Assembly (NCBI GenBank): GCA_902774795.1
Contig: CACYKA010000017.1
Coordinates: forward strand, 1 to 47,395
DNA from: an uncultured Prevotellaceae bacterium
Lineage (GTDB): Bacteria; Bacteroidota; Bacteroidia; Bacteroidales; Bacteroidaceae
Direction: 5' to 3'
Length of the DNA stretch: 47,395 nt
The notes beneath the pieces were generated by a model that worked only from the letters and a program-made list of their open reading frames with translations, was not told the DNA's origin and did not search any database. Positions 9,801 through 17,430 of this stretch are shown piece by piece. The translations under genes and the position numbers were made by a program. Position 1 is the stretch's first letter; the number at the start of each line of letters is the position of its first letter.

Positions 9801-9907
9801 GCAGCCTTAGAATCATAGTAGTTCGTTGCCACAGAGAACGAAAGGTAGAAGATACTTGCAAGCGTCAACAGAATGGCGGTTACAATTACAATTCCTTTGT
9901 TTTGCAT
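6881..9907 (-). CDS. secDF: protein translocase subunit SecDF (fused)
   Basis: SecD and SecF are joined in one 1008-residue chain, the usual state in Bacteroidota. The protein uses the proton gradient to pull exported proteins across the inner membrane after SecYEG. Visible parts: an N-terminal transmembrane helix; the SecD signature LGLDLKGGMNVILE; the periplasmic P1 region containing an Ala/Lys/Glu-rich insert (roughly residues 250-320) that is probably disordered; a six-helix SecD membrane domain with GTAVDANVLIYERIKEE; then SecF with SIDFTGGRNYVV and YSINDKVVVFDRIRENLR. It heads the operon with the esterase and cysteine peptidase and has a strong promoter (9997-10028). Confidence 0.97.
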   Translation of the reverse strand: MQNKGIVIVTAILLTLASIFYLSFSVATNYYDSKAAEMKDPIAAQNYKDSVKYLGVYSYQQCLETQIGLGLDLKGGMNVILEISVPDVVDILADHKTDAAYQKSMAEAKKEEETSQKDFISLFIKAYQKNAPGHRLAEIFATQQLKGKVSTQSTDSEVEKALRDEVQSAIDNSYNVVRNRIDKFGVVQPNIQKLEGQEGRLMVEMPGVKEPERVRKLLQGSANLEFWETYNAQEVLPYLSQLDSRLAAIASGEKVEDLDSVQAEAPAEAVAEADTTTKEAANKFQLKKNDTDQAAAADKAAKQDEKAIAKAKKEHPLFAFFQPVQGQSLSTVGYAHERDTAEVDKAIYGEEAKKVIPSDVKLLWSAKPVDGTKNIFELHALKVTSTSGRAPLEGDVITDAKDEFDNFGRPCVSMSMNNEGSRLWAQLTKQNIGKAIAIVLDGVVYSAPRVNGEITGGNSQISGNFTIEDTKDLANTLKSGRMPAPARIVQEEVVGPTLGAQSIQQGIISFIIAFILLMIYMVCMYNLIPGMMANLALVVNLFFTLGILTSFQAALTMSGIAGMVLSLGTAVDANVLIYERIKEEMRGGLGIKQALAAGYSNAFSAIFDSNLTSIITGVILYVFGTGPIRGFATTWIIGIICSFFTAVFLTRLVYEHQLKNDRWKNQTFCTAISKNLLQNTDVKFMSLYKKTFTLVAIALIVFVASFVVRGLSQSIDFTGGRNYVVTFEKAVQPEEVRGTIAKAFEGYNTSVIALGTDNKTVRISTNYKIESNDPTVDDEAETILYKALKAEGVVNQPNVDAFKNPDVREGGSIISSQKVGPSVAKDITYGAIISVLFALVAIFIYILVRFRNVAFSVGSTCALAVDTVTVLGIYSLCWGWMPFSLEIDQTFIGAILTVIGYSINDKVVVFDRIRENLRIHPKWDLQTSFNTSINQTLARTINTSFSTLLVLLCIFFLGGDSIRSFSFAMILGVVFGTLSSIFVAAPVAYLTLGRHIENRLKKAENAAE

Positions 9908-9996
9908 TTCTTTTTTGTTTTTTTTATTATTGTTTTGTTCTAGATTTCTCTATTCAAAAATGGCCCTACGCGGGCACATATGCGCACAAAGCGGTG

Positions 9997-10028
9997 CAAA
10001 GGTACTAATAAAAACACATATTTCCAAA
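9997..10028 (-). promoter_or_regulatory. secDF promoter
   Basis: On the minus strand TTTGG, 19-20 nt, TACCTTTG (CAAAGGTA at 9997-10004), about 90 nt upstream of secDF. The leader between carries a TGTGCGCAtaTGTG stretch. Confidence 0.75.
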
Positions 10029-10058
10029 CTTTTTAGGGGGAAAAGTATGTTTTTGGGC

Positions 10059-10100
10059 AAAAAAAAGATGCCTGATAGCTCATAAGAGTCATCAGACATC
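10059..10100 (-). terminator. Rho-independent terminator of the small gene
   Basis: Read on the minus strand, a 10-bp stem (GATGTCTGAT / ATCAGGCATC) is followed by eight T. It lies 40 nt after the stop of the 29-codon ORF at 10140-10229 and 30 nt before the secDF promoter region. Confidence 0.75.
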
Positions 10101-10139
10101 ATATTTAAAGTGGGTTTGGAGTCTGTTTCTTGCTTGGGT

Positions 10140-10229
10140 TTACCTTCTTCCCATCAGGGAGGTGCAACCGCAAATGGTGGAAATACCAACCATCGTAAGC
10201 ATGAGAACCATTGCTGTGTTTGTAAACAT
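10140..10229 (-). CDS. 29-residue membrane or lipoprotein-like small protein
   Basis: The ORF encodes MFTNTAMVLMLTMVGIST, then ICGCTSLMGRR. It has one hydrophobic helix and a lipobox-like ICGC. Three things suggest a real gene: a strong AAAGGAG ribosome site 9 nt before the ATG, rare in this window; a complete promoter (10344-10374) with TTG-N20-TATTTTTG; and a clean terminator (10059-10100). The transcript would be about 270 nt with a 107-nt leader that holds a GAGGC-ACAA-GCCTC hairpin just before the ribosome site. A longer frame-matching ORF (to 10406) starts upstream of the promoter and is not credible. No family is recognised. It could also be an RNA whose ORF is incidental. Confidence 0.55.
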   Translation of the reverse strand: MFTNTAMVLMLTMVGISTICGCTSLMGRR

Positions 10230-10343
10230 AGTGCGTCTCCTTTCTTTTTTTATTAAAGAGGCTTGTGCCTCACTTTTGTTATCCTGGACAATCCTTTTAG
10301 CCGTTTTCCTGCATAAACAGGGGCTTTCCGTGATTTCCGAGTG

Positions 10344-10374
10344 CAAAAATACAACTTTCTGTGTGCGCACACAA
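10344..10374 (-). promoter_or_regulatory. promoter of the small gene with palindromic operator-like site
   Basis: On the minus strand TTG (10372-10374), 20 nt, TATTTTTG (10344-10351). The spacer includes a perfect 14-bp palindrome TGTGTGCGCACACA (10360-10373), well placed for a repressor or activator. The sequence AAAAAATTGTGTGCGCA recurs at 752-768 upstream of the first lipoprotein. Confidence 0.65.
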
Positions 10375-10458
10375 TTTTTTTTTCCTATTTTTTTCCGATA
10401 TGTCAAATTTCTTGATTTTACTCAAAAATAGAACTTTTTTTTCGTTTTCAAACAAAGT

Positions 10459-10502
10459 TTTTATTGTTTTCGTTTTCGTTTTCGTTTTTTTTCGTACCTT
10501 TG
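10459..10502 (+). promoter_or_regulatory. miaB promoter region with GTTTTC tract
   Basis: TACCTTTG at 10495-10502 is the -7 element, 23 nt before miaB. The upstream part is a GTTTTC hexamer tract (about 10467-10488), so a -33 TTG is not obvious. Confidence 0.5.
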
Positions 10503-10524
10503 CAGATATATATAAAGATGTAAT

Positions 10525-11844
10525 ATGAAAAAACTATATATTGAGACATACGGCTGCCAGATGAATGTTGCAGATTCAGAGGTTGTAGCCAGCATCATGC
10601 AGATGGCGGGCTATGAGCCCTGCGAGAGTGCCAATGAGGCTGATGCCATATTCCTGAATACATGTTCCGTACGTGAAAACGCAGAAAACAAGATCTACCA
10701 CCGTCTGGAAACCCTTAATAATCAAAGGGCCTCGTCATCGGATGAAGTAAAGAAAGGATGTATTATCGGTGTGCTCGGCTGTATGGCTGAACGTGTCAAG
10801 GAAGGACTGATTAACGACTATCATGCCGACCTTGTAGCCGGACCAGACTCTTATCTGGCTCTTCCCGACCTCATCGCACAATGTGAATTGGGGCAGAAAG
10901 CCATAGACACAACGCTGTCTCTGACTGAGACCTATCGTGACGTGATGCCTCGACGGGCACACGGGCTGCATATCTCGGGTTTTGTTAGCATTATGAGAGG
11001 TTGTAACAATTTTTGCCACTACTGCATAGTGCCATATACAAGAGGACGCGAGCGCTCACGCGATGTAGAGAGCATCCTGAACGAGGTAAAAGATCTGCAG
11101 GAACGCAACTTCAAAGAGGTTACGCTGCTTGGACAGAACGTCAACAGCTACAAATGCGGAGACACCACATTCCCAGAACTGCTGAGGAAGGTGGCAGAAG
11201 CAGTACCCAACATGCGTGTACGCTTTACCACATCACATCCTAAGGATATGAGCGACGAAACCCTGGAAGTCATCGCCAAATATCCCAATGTATGCAAGCA
11301 TATCCACCTGCCTGTTCAGAGCGGTTCCGACCGTATTTTGAAACTGATGAACAGGAAATACACACGCGAATGGTATATGGATCGCGTAGCAGCCATTAAG
11401 CGCATCGTCCCCGACTGCGCCATAACTACAGACATTTTCGTGGGCTACCACTCCGAAACAGAAGAAGACCACCAGATGAGTCTGTCACTAATGAAAGAGG
11501 TGGGCTATGCCAGCGCCTTTATGTTCAAATACTCCGAGCGACCTGGCACATACGCATCGAAACACCTGCCCGATGATGTTCCGGAAGAAACAAAAATACG
11601 CCGTCTCAACGAGATGATAGCATTGCAGAACGAGCTTTCTGCTGCCTCGTATAAGGAGGATGTCGGAAAGGAATATGATGTTCTCGTCGAAAACTACAGC
11701 AAACGCTCACGCGAACAACTCTGCGGACGTACGGAGCAGAACAAGATGGTGGTATTCGACAAAGGCAGCCATCACATCGGCGACATCGTACGAGTAGTCA
11801 TTACTGGAAGCACCAGTGCAACCTTGTTCGGAGAAGAAGTGTAA
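10525..11844 (+). CDS. miaB: tRNA-2-methylthio-N6-dimethylallyladenosine synthase MiaB
   Basis: MiaB is a radical-SAM enzyme that adds a methylthio group to i6A37 of tRNAs reading UNN codons. The N-terminal UPF0004 domain begins IETYGCQMN (Cys11) and has NTCSVRENA and GVLGCMAER, giving the three cysteines of the auxiliary Fe-S cluster. The radical-SAM cluster is CNNFCHYC (Cys160, Cys164, Cys167), preceded by ISGFVSIMRG. A C-terminal TRAM domain ends the 439-residue protein. Length and motifs are complete. It is a monocistronic housekeeping gene, convergent with the phosphatase gene. Confidence 0.97.
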   Translation: MKKLYIETYGCQMNVADSEVVASIMQMAGYEPCESANEADAIFLNTCSVRENAENKIYHRLETLNNQRASSSDEVKKGCIIGVLGCMAERVKEGLINDYHADLVAGPDSYLALPDLIAQCELGQKAIDTTLSLTETYRDVMPRRAHGLHISGFVSIMRGCNNFCHYCIVPYTRGRERSRDVESILNEVKDLQERNFKEVTLLGQNVNSYKCGDTTFPELLRKVAEAVPNMRVRFTTSHPKDMSDETLEVIAKYPNVCKHIHLPVQSGSDRILKLMNRKYTREWYMDRVAAIKRIVPDCAITTDIFVGYHSETEEDHQMSLSLMKEVGYASAFMFKYSERPGTYASKHLPDDVPEETKIRRLNEMIALQNELSAASYKEDVGKEYDVLVENYSKRSREQLCGRTEQNKMVVFDKGSHHIGDIVRVVITGSTSATLFGEEV

Positions 11845-11864
11845 CACTTCTCTCCCCTTGCCCC

Positions 11865-12602
11865 TTATCTCAAACTCTTATACTCGGCTTTCGCCTTGAG
11901 CAATTGTTGCTGGTATTCAGGAGTTAATAACTCTTTTGAGAATACTGTTATTGCGAGAGTTCTTCCTGCGTCGATGTCACTCTTCCAATGGCGTCCCATT
12001 ATAACTCGTAAAGTGGCATATTGTTCTGCACACTTCATCAGAGCGTCAGTATGTTCTGGTGCTACGTTACCCAAAACAAGTGCAAGCATCCAGCCATGTG
12101 TGGAATGACCGCTGGGATAGCTGTTCTCTTTGTCTTTGAAATCATCACCATCACCCTTAGATGTCAGCGACTCTTCATGAAAATACACATAGGGCTTTGT
12201 GCGCTTGAACTGTTCCTGTCCCTTGTGAGCAGCAAAAAGGCCATCATTGATAGAAGTTTTTGCAAGTTTATAGATTTCTGGAGTATGCTCCTTGCTCACT
12301 TTCATGCCCAAAACACTGCTGAATAGCGCAAAAATAGATGTTTCATCTTCGCGTAATGCCTCCTCGCGGATATTCTTCTTTTCGCGCTCTTCCTTTCCCC
12401 ATTTGTAATATTTAACGTCGTTAGCAAATTCCTCGCTATTCTCAGATGGTGGCTGTGGTAGGGTAAGAACACACTTCATACATTCTTCGTCAGTGAGAAA
12501 CCTTTTATGGTTACCGCCTTCCGTCGATTCACTGTTCTGTGCAAAAGCACCCAATGTCACCATCATAATGGCAAACATCATCAAATTCTTCCTTTTCATC
12601 AT
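11865..12602 (-). CDS. class A acid phosphatase (PAP2 superfamily)
   Basis: A secreted non-specific acid phosphatase. The signal peptide (MMKRKNLMMFAIMMVTLGAFAQ) should be cut after AFA. The class A signature is complete: KRTKP (phosphate-binding Lys/Arg region), YPSGHSTHGW, and R-x5-H-x3-D in LRVIMGRHWKSDIDAGR with catalytic His and Asp. The enzyme releases phosphate from organic monoesters in the periplasm. The promoter is TATCTTTG (CAAAGATA at 12627-12634). ATG at 12599 is an equally possible start one codon in. Confidence 0.92.
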   Translation of the reverse strand: MMKRKNLMMFAIMMVTLGAFAQNSESTEGGNHKRFLTDEECMKCVLTLPQPPSENSEEFANDVKYYKWGKEEREKKNIREEALREDETSIFALFSSVLGMKVSKEHTPEIYKLAKTSINDGLFAAHKGQEQFKRTKPYVYFHEESLTSKGDGDDFKDKENSYPSGHSTHGWMLALVLGNVAPEHTDALMKCAEQYATLRVIMGRHWKSDIDAGRTLAITVFSKELLTPEYQQQLLKAKAEYKSLR

Positions 12603-12626
12603 ATCCTAATTCTTTAATTTTACTTG

Positions 12627-12634
12627 CAAAGATA
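12627..12634 (-). promoter_or_regulatory. -7 element of the phosphatase gene
   Basis: TATCTTTG on the minus strand, 25 nt before the start codon; the -33 element is degenerate. Confidence 0.5.
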
Positions 12635-12721
12635 CGACTATTTTTTTGTATATAAAACAAATCATAAGATTATCCATCTGATTTAATAAAAAAATCTATG
12701 TTTTCTTTTATAAATAATCCA

Positions 12722-12729
12722 TACCTTTG
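12722..12729 (+). promoter_or_regulatory. -7 element of the sugar porter gene (decides the start)
   Basis: TACCTTTG lies 26 nt before ATG 12755. An in-frame ATG at 12698 would sit upstream of this element and so cannot be on the transcript. Confidence 0.6.
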
Positions 12730-12754
12730 CACCCAGAAAACCAAAATCAAGACT

Positions 12755-14005
12755 ATGAATAAATATTTCTTATTTTTTATCTGCATGGTGTCAGCGATGG
12801 GCGGATTGCTCTTCGGCTACGACTGGGTGGTTATTGGCGGCGCGAAGCCGTTCTATGAGTTATTCTTCGGCATTGACGGGGATCCTATTATGCAGGGTGT
12901 TGCTATGACAACGGCCTTGGTGGGTTGCCTTATCGGTGCTATGATTGCCGGCAGCATGGCCGACCGCTACGGAAGAAAACCTCTTCTGATGTTTTCTGCT
13001 GTATTGTTTACCGTCAGCGCACTGGCGACAGGATGGTATGATGACTTCACAATGTTCAATATTGCCCGTTTCATCGGTGGTGTGGGCATTGGCATAGCCA
13101 GCGCACTGGCTCCGATGTATATCGCAGAGGTGAGTCCTGCAGAGATACGCGGCCGCATGGTAAGCCTGAACCAGATGACTATTGTCCTCGGTATTCTTTC
13201 TGCACAGATAATAAATATGCTCATAGGTACGGGCGTAGAGGAAGGCTGGGGCCGCGAATGGGCCTGGCGTTGGATGTTCTGGGCTGAGACAGTACCGGCT
13301 GGACTGTTCCTTATCCTGAGTTTCTTTATCCCTGAAAGCCCGGTATATCTTAAAATGAAGAGTGGAGAGGCCGAAATCAAGAAAGAAACAGCTGGTTCCT
13401 TGAGTCTTCTTTTCAGCGCTCCCTACAGGAATGTTCTTCTTTTGGGTCTCGTCATTGCGGTGTTCCAGCAGTGGTGCGGCACAAACGTCATCTTCAACTA
13501 TGCCCAGGAAATATTCATCTCTGCCGGCTTTGACGTAGATGGAATGTTCATAAACATCGTAATCACCGGCATTGCCAATGTATTGTTCACCTTTGTGGCA
13601 ATGGGTACAGTAGAGCGCTGGGGACGTCGCACACTGATGCTCATCGGAGCCGGAGGCCTCTGTATGATATACTTTATTCTCGGCACATGCTACCACATGC
13701 AGATGACGGGAGTGATGATGGTTGTCCTCGTTGTAGCGGCTATATCATGCTATGCTATGACTCTGGGCCCAATAACATGGGTGCTGCTTTCAGAAATTTT
13801 CCCTGCCCGCATTCGCGGCATTGCTATGGGCACATGTACCTTCGCACTATGGGTAGGATGCTGCACCCTGACATTCTCTTTCCCCTCAATGAATGCAGCA
13901 TTAGGCTCTAGCGGCAGCTTCTGGATATACAGCGCAATCTGCTTCTGTGCCTTTATCTTCCTCTACAAAAGATGTCCCGAGACGAAAGGAAGAGAGCTGG
14001 AGTAA
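12755..14005 (+). CDS. MFS sugar porter (sugar:H+ symporter family)
   Basis: A 416-residue, 12-helix transporter of the sugar porter branch of the major facilitator superfamily. Signatures: GGLLFGYDWVVIGGA in helix 1, the A-motif ADRYGRKP after helix 2, PMYIAEVSPAEIRGRM after helix 4, PESPVYL before the central loop, QQWCGTNVIFNY in helix 7, ERWGRRTLM, and a C-terminal FPARIRG and PETKGRELE. The closest known types are xylose or arabinose symporters, but the substrate cannot be read from sequence. It is the first gene of a module with the DUF5107-TPR protein and a GH35 enzyme, so uptake of a galactoside- or arabinoside-derived sugar is likely. Confidence 0.9.
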   Translation: MNKYFLFFICMVSAMGGLLFGYDWVVIGGAKPFYELFFGIDGDPIMQGVAMTTALVGCLIGAMIAGSMADRYGRKPLLMFSAVLFTVSALATGWYDDFTMFNIARFIGGVGIGIASALAPMYIAEVSPAEIRGRMVSLNQMTIVLGILSAQIINMLIGTGVEEGWGREWAWRWMFWAETVPAGLFLILSFFIPESPVYLKMKSGEAEIKKETAGSLSLLFSAPYRNVLLLGLVIAVFQQWCGTNVIFNYAQEIFISAGFDVDGMFINIVITGIANVLFTFVAMGTVERWGRRTLMLIGAGGLCMIYFILGTCYHMQMTGVMMVVLVVAAISCYAMTLGPITWVLLSEIFPARIRGIAMGTCTFALWVGCCTLTFSFPSMNAALGSSGSFWIYSAICFCAFIFLYKRCPETKGRELE

Positions 14006-14006
14006 T

Positions 14007-14040
14007 TCATAATTCAAAATTCAAAATTCATAATTAAATA
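14007..14040. repeat. short-period tract, ATTCATA/ATTCAAA
   Basis: Four copies of an 8-nt unit (ATTCATAA, TTCAAAA, TTCAAAA, TTCATAA) fill the gap between the porter and the DUF5107 gene. Related alphabets occur at 26852-26883 and 42256-42289. Confidence 0.7.
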
Positions 14041-14045
14041 TAAGA

Positions 14046-17000
14046 ATGGTAAAAGCTTGGAGAGAAATGGTGACTATCCCGACCTATGAGGTGGGAAAGC
14101 CTGAGAAGAACCCAATGTTCTTAGAGAAGAGAGTTTATCAAGGTTCAAGTGGTGTAGTATATCCTTATCCCGTCATTGAGACAATGAGTGACGAGAAGGT
14201 GAACAAGGATTATCTGGCCATCTGGATTGAGAACGAGTACATCAAGGTGATGGTATTGCCTGAACTGGGCGGTCGCATACAGATGGCCTACGACAAGATT
14301 GCAAAGCGTCACTTCGTCTATTACAACCACGTCATCAAGCCCGCCCTCGTAGGTCTGATTGGTCCTTGGATCAGTGGCGGCATTGAGTTCAACTGGCCCC
14401 AGCACCACCGTCCTACCACCTATATGCCCGTAGATACCTGCATCGAGGAGAATGCCGACGGCAGTATCAGCGTATGGGTGAGCGAAATGGAGAAGATGTT
14501 CCACCAAAAGGGTATGGCAGGTTTCACCTTGCGTCCCGGCTGTGCCTATTTGGAAATCAAGGGCCGTTTCTACAACCGTACCGACGTGCCGCAAACCTTC
14601 CTATGGTGGGCTAACCCCGCTGTGTATGTGAATGACGCTTATCAGAGCGTGTTCCCACCTGACATCAATGCAGTGTTCGATCATGGCAAGCGTGCTGTTT
14701 CATCGTTCCCAATCGCTACGGGTACATATTATAAGATGGACTATTCGGCAGGCGTTGACATCTCGAACTACAAGAATATCTTCGTACCAACAAGCTATAT
14801 GGGCGTGAACAGTCGCTTCAACTTCGAAGGTGGTTATGAGAATGACACTAAGGCCGGAATGCTGCATGTAGCCTCTCACCACTTCTCGCCCGGCAAGAAG
14901 CAGTGGACCTGGGGTAACGGCGACTTCGGACGTGCCTGGGACCGCAACCTGACTGACGAGTCAACTCCCGAGGAGCGCCAGAAGTGGGGCTTCACTGAAG
15001 AGGGCTTCCGTCCCTACATCGAACTGATGGCAGGTGTCTATACCGAGAACCAGCCCGACTTCACCTGGCTGATGCCTTACGAGGAGAAGATGTTCACGCA
15101 GTACTTCATGCCCTATCGAGAGCTGGGCGTAGTGAAGGAGGCATCGAAAGACCTCGTGTTCAATATTAACGAGGTGGACGGCAAGATGGAGTTCAAGGTC
15201 TTCGCCACCAACAAGCAGGACGTTTGCATCATCCTGAGGAATGATGACGGCACCGTATATTATAAGAAGGAGATGACGCTTTCACCTGAGACTGTACTCG
15301 TAGAGACCGTCGATGTAAAGGGTGCCAAGATGAACGAACTGACGTTTGAGATTCAGAAGTCCTTCGTCTATGGTCAGCGTACCGTGCTCAGCTGGCATGC
15401 CGAGAGCGACGAGATCCGTCCTATCCCCGACAGTGCCGAGGCTGCCCTGCTGCCTGAGCAGATTAAGACCAACGAGCAGTTGCTCATCACTGGCCGTCAT
15501 CTGGAGCAATACCGTCATGCTACTTGGAATCCATTGGATTATTACGAGGAGGCTCTGCGCCGCGATCCGAATGATATCCGTTGTCTGAATGCGATGGGTC
15601 TGTGGTTCATCCGCAAGGGTCGTTTTGCAAAGGCCGAGGAATATCTGCGCAAAGCATACAAACTGTCTATCAAGCGCAATCCGAACCCATACGATAGCGA
15701 GCCGCTTTATAACCTTGCCCTCGCCCTGAAGTATCAAGGTAAGGTGGACGAAGCCTATGAACTCTTCTGGAAAGCGACGTGGAGCAAGGGCTGGGCTGAT
15801 GCTGGCTATTTCGAGGCCGCTAAGATTAGCGTGATGCAAGGTCGCTATGAGGATGCCCTCGACGAATTAGACCGCTGTCTGAACAACAACTGGCACAACC
15901 ACAAGGCTCGTGCGTTGAAGACCACCATTCTGCGCAAGATGGAAAAGAAAGACGAGGCACAGGCACTCATCAAGGAGTCTCTGTCGTTTGACCTCTTCAA
16001 CTATGGTTGTCGTTACGAGCAATATCTGCTCACAAAGGATGAGGCAGTACTGGCAGAGATGAAGGAAATGCTCCGCAAGAGCGCTCAGAACTATGATGAG
16101 GTAGCCCTCGACTATGCTGCTGCAGGTCTCTGCGACGAAGCTAAGGCCATCTGGCAGATTGCTATCGAGGAGGGTGCTACAACCCCGATGACTTATTTCT
16201 ACTTAGGCGAATACGACAAGGCTGAGCAGGCTGATTCTCTCTACTGCTTCCCCAACCGTGCCGAAGATGTCATTGCTTTGGAGGCTGCAAAGGAGAAGAA
16301 CCCAAAGGGTGCTAAGGCACCTTACTATCTGGGCTGTCTCTATTATGCCGCCCGTCAGTACGACCTCGCCATCGAGAACTGGGAGTTGTCAGCTAAACTT
16401 GATCCTAAGTTCCCAACTGTTTGGCGCAACCTTGCTTTGGCCAGATTTAATAAGCAGAACCGTCAGGAGGAGGCACTGGAATATATGGAGAAGGCTTTCC
16501 ATCTCGACGAAAACGACGAGCGCATATTCATGGAACTCGACCAGCTCTACAAGCGCTTGCACCGTTCACATGCCGAGCGTCTGGCCTTCTACGAAAAGCA
16601 TGCTGAACTCATTGAGCGTCGCGACGACCTCGTACTCGAAAAGGCTACCCTGCTCAACATGCTGGGTCGCTACGAGGAAGCGAAGGAAATTATCGACAAC
16701 CGTATCTTCCATCCATGGGAAGGAGGCGAAGGCAAGGTGAGCGGACAGTATCAGATGTGCCGTCTGGAGATTGCCAAGCAGTTGCTGCAGAAAGATCCAA
16801 AGGATGCTCGTGCCAAACAACTCTTGGAGGAATGTCTCGTATTCCCGCACCACTTGGGTGAAGGCAAGCTATATGGTTCGCAGGACAATGACTTCCTCTA
16901 CTTCCTCGGACGTTATGAAGAAGGCACCGAAGGACCTACTGAGCCCGCTGCAGCGATGTATTACAACGATGCAAAGCCCGACAAGATTTTCTACGCCGCC

Positions 17001-17321
17001 CTGTGCTACCGCAAGCTGGGTCAGGAGGATAAGGCTCGCACGCTTTTCAACAAGCTCATCAACTACGGCAAGCAACATATCTTCGATCACATCACGATGG
17101 ACTTCTTCGCCGTCTCGCTGCCCGACCTGCTCGTCTGGGAAGGCAATCTTGACGAGATGAACCTTATTCACTGCAAGTACATGCTCGCCCTCGGCTACTT
17201 CGGCATGGGCGATACTGAGAAAGCCTTGAAATTCCTCGCTGAGGTCGAAGCCCTCGACAACAACCACCTCGGGGTACACTCACTCAAGAATATAGTTGCA
17301 AACAAAGAATTCTTCCTATAA
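14046..17321 (+). CDS. DUF5107 domain plus tetratricopeptide repeat protein
   Basis: The first 320 residues match DUF5107, a domain with a galactose-mutarotase-like character (VLPELGGRIQMAYDK, then GGIEFNWPQHHRPTTYMP). A linker beta domain follows (about 370-470), then at least a dozen TPR helical pairs, for example NPNPYDSEPLYNLALALKYQ and APYYLGCLYYAARQYDLAI, to residue 1091. There is no signal peptide, so it should be cytoplasmic. DUF5107-TPR proteins sit beside sugar porters and glycosidases in Bacteroidota and Firmicutes; an epimerase-like or glycoside-handling role is suggested but unproven. It is in one transcription unit with the porter and probably with the GH35 gene. Confidence 0.88.
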   Translation: MVKAWREMVTIPTYEVGKPEKNPMFLEKRVYQGSSGVVYPYPVIETMSDEKVNKDYLAIWIENEYIKVMVLPELGGRIQMAYDKIAKRHFVYYNHVIKPALVGLIGPWISGGIEFNWPQHHRPTTYMPVDTCIEENADGSISVWVSEMEKMFHQKGMAGFTLRPGCAYLEIKGRFYNRTDVPQTFLWWANPAVYVNDAYQSVFPPDINAVFDHGKRAVSSFPIATGTYYKMDYSAGVDISNYKNIFVPTSYMGVNSRFNFEGGYENDTKAGMLHVASHHFSPGKKQWTWGNGDFGRAWDRNLTDESTPEERQKWGFTEEGFRPYIELMAGVYTENQPDFTWLMPYEEKMFTQYFMPYRELGVVKEASKDLVFNINEVDGKMEFKVFATNKQDVCIILRNDDGTVYYKKEMTLSPETVLVETVDVKGAKMNELTFEIQKSFVYGQRTVLSWHAESDEIRPIPDSAEAALLPEQIKTNEQLLITGRHLEQYRHATWNPLDYYEEALRRDPNDIRCLNAMGLWFIRKGRFAKAEEYLRKAYKLSIKRNPNPYDSEPLYNLALALKYQGKVDEAYELFWKATWSKGWADAGYFEAAKISVMQGRYEDALDELDRCLNNNWHNHKARALKTTILRKMEKKDEAQALIKESLSFDLFNYGCRYEQYLLTKDEAVLAEMKEMLRKSAQNYDEVALDYAAAGLCDEAKAIWQIAIEEGATTPMTYFYLGEYDKAEQADSLYCFPNRAEDVIALEAAKEKNPKGAKAPYYLGCLYYAARQYDLAIENWELSAKLDPKFPTVWRNLALARFNKQNRQEEALEYMEKAFHLDENDERIFMELDQLYKRLHRSHAERLAFYEKHAELIERRDDLVLEKATLLNMLGRYEEAKEIIDNRIFHPWEGGEGKVSGQYQMCRLEIAKQLLQKDPKDARAKQLLEECLVFPHHLGEGKLYGSQDNDFLYFLGRYEEGTEGPTEPAAAMYYNDAKPDKIFYAALCYRKLGQEDKARTLFNKLINYGKQHIFDHITMDFFAVSLPDLLVWEGNLDEMNLIHCKYMLALGYFGMGDTEKALKFLAEVEALDNNHLGVHSLKNIVANKEFFL

Positions 17322-17350
17322 TTTTGAATTATGAAATCTTGTAAATACGA

Positions 17351-17402
17351 CCTTAGAATTCTGACCGACGTTGCCCCTGCGGGAAGGTCATAGAATTCTG
17401 GA
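17351..17402 (+). other. hairpin with paired AGAATTCT palindromes
   Basis: AGAATTCT occurs twice, at 17354-17361 and 17392-17399, on either side of GACC...GGTC. The two halves can form a stem of about 12 bp with a small bulge and a 15-nt GC-rich loop. It lies in the 109-nt gap before the GH35 gene and could be an mRNA processing, stability or attenuation element. No T tract follows. Confidence 0.4.
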
Positions 17403-17430
17403 AGTATTAAGAGATTCAACGAAGTTAATT

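Noticed and set aside
12698-12754. Earlier start of the sugar porter
   Set aside because: The ATG at 12698 is upstream of the -7 element at 12722-12729 and adds no transporter sequence.
12860-13696. 278-codon ORF on the minus strand
   Set aside because: It lies antisense within the sugar porter gene and has no promoter or recognisable domain.
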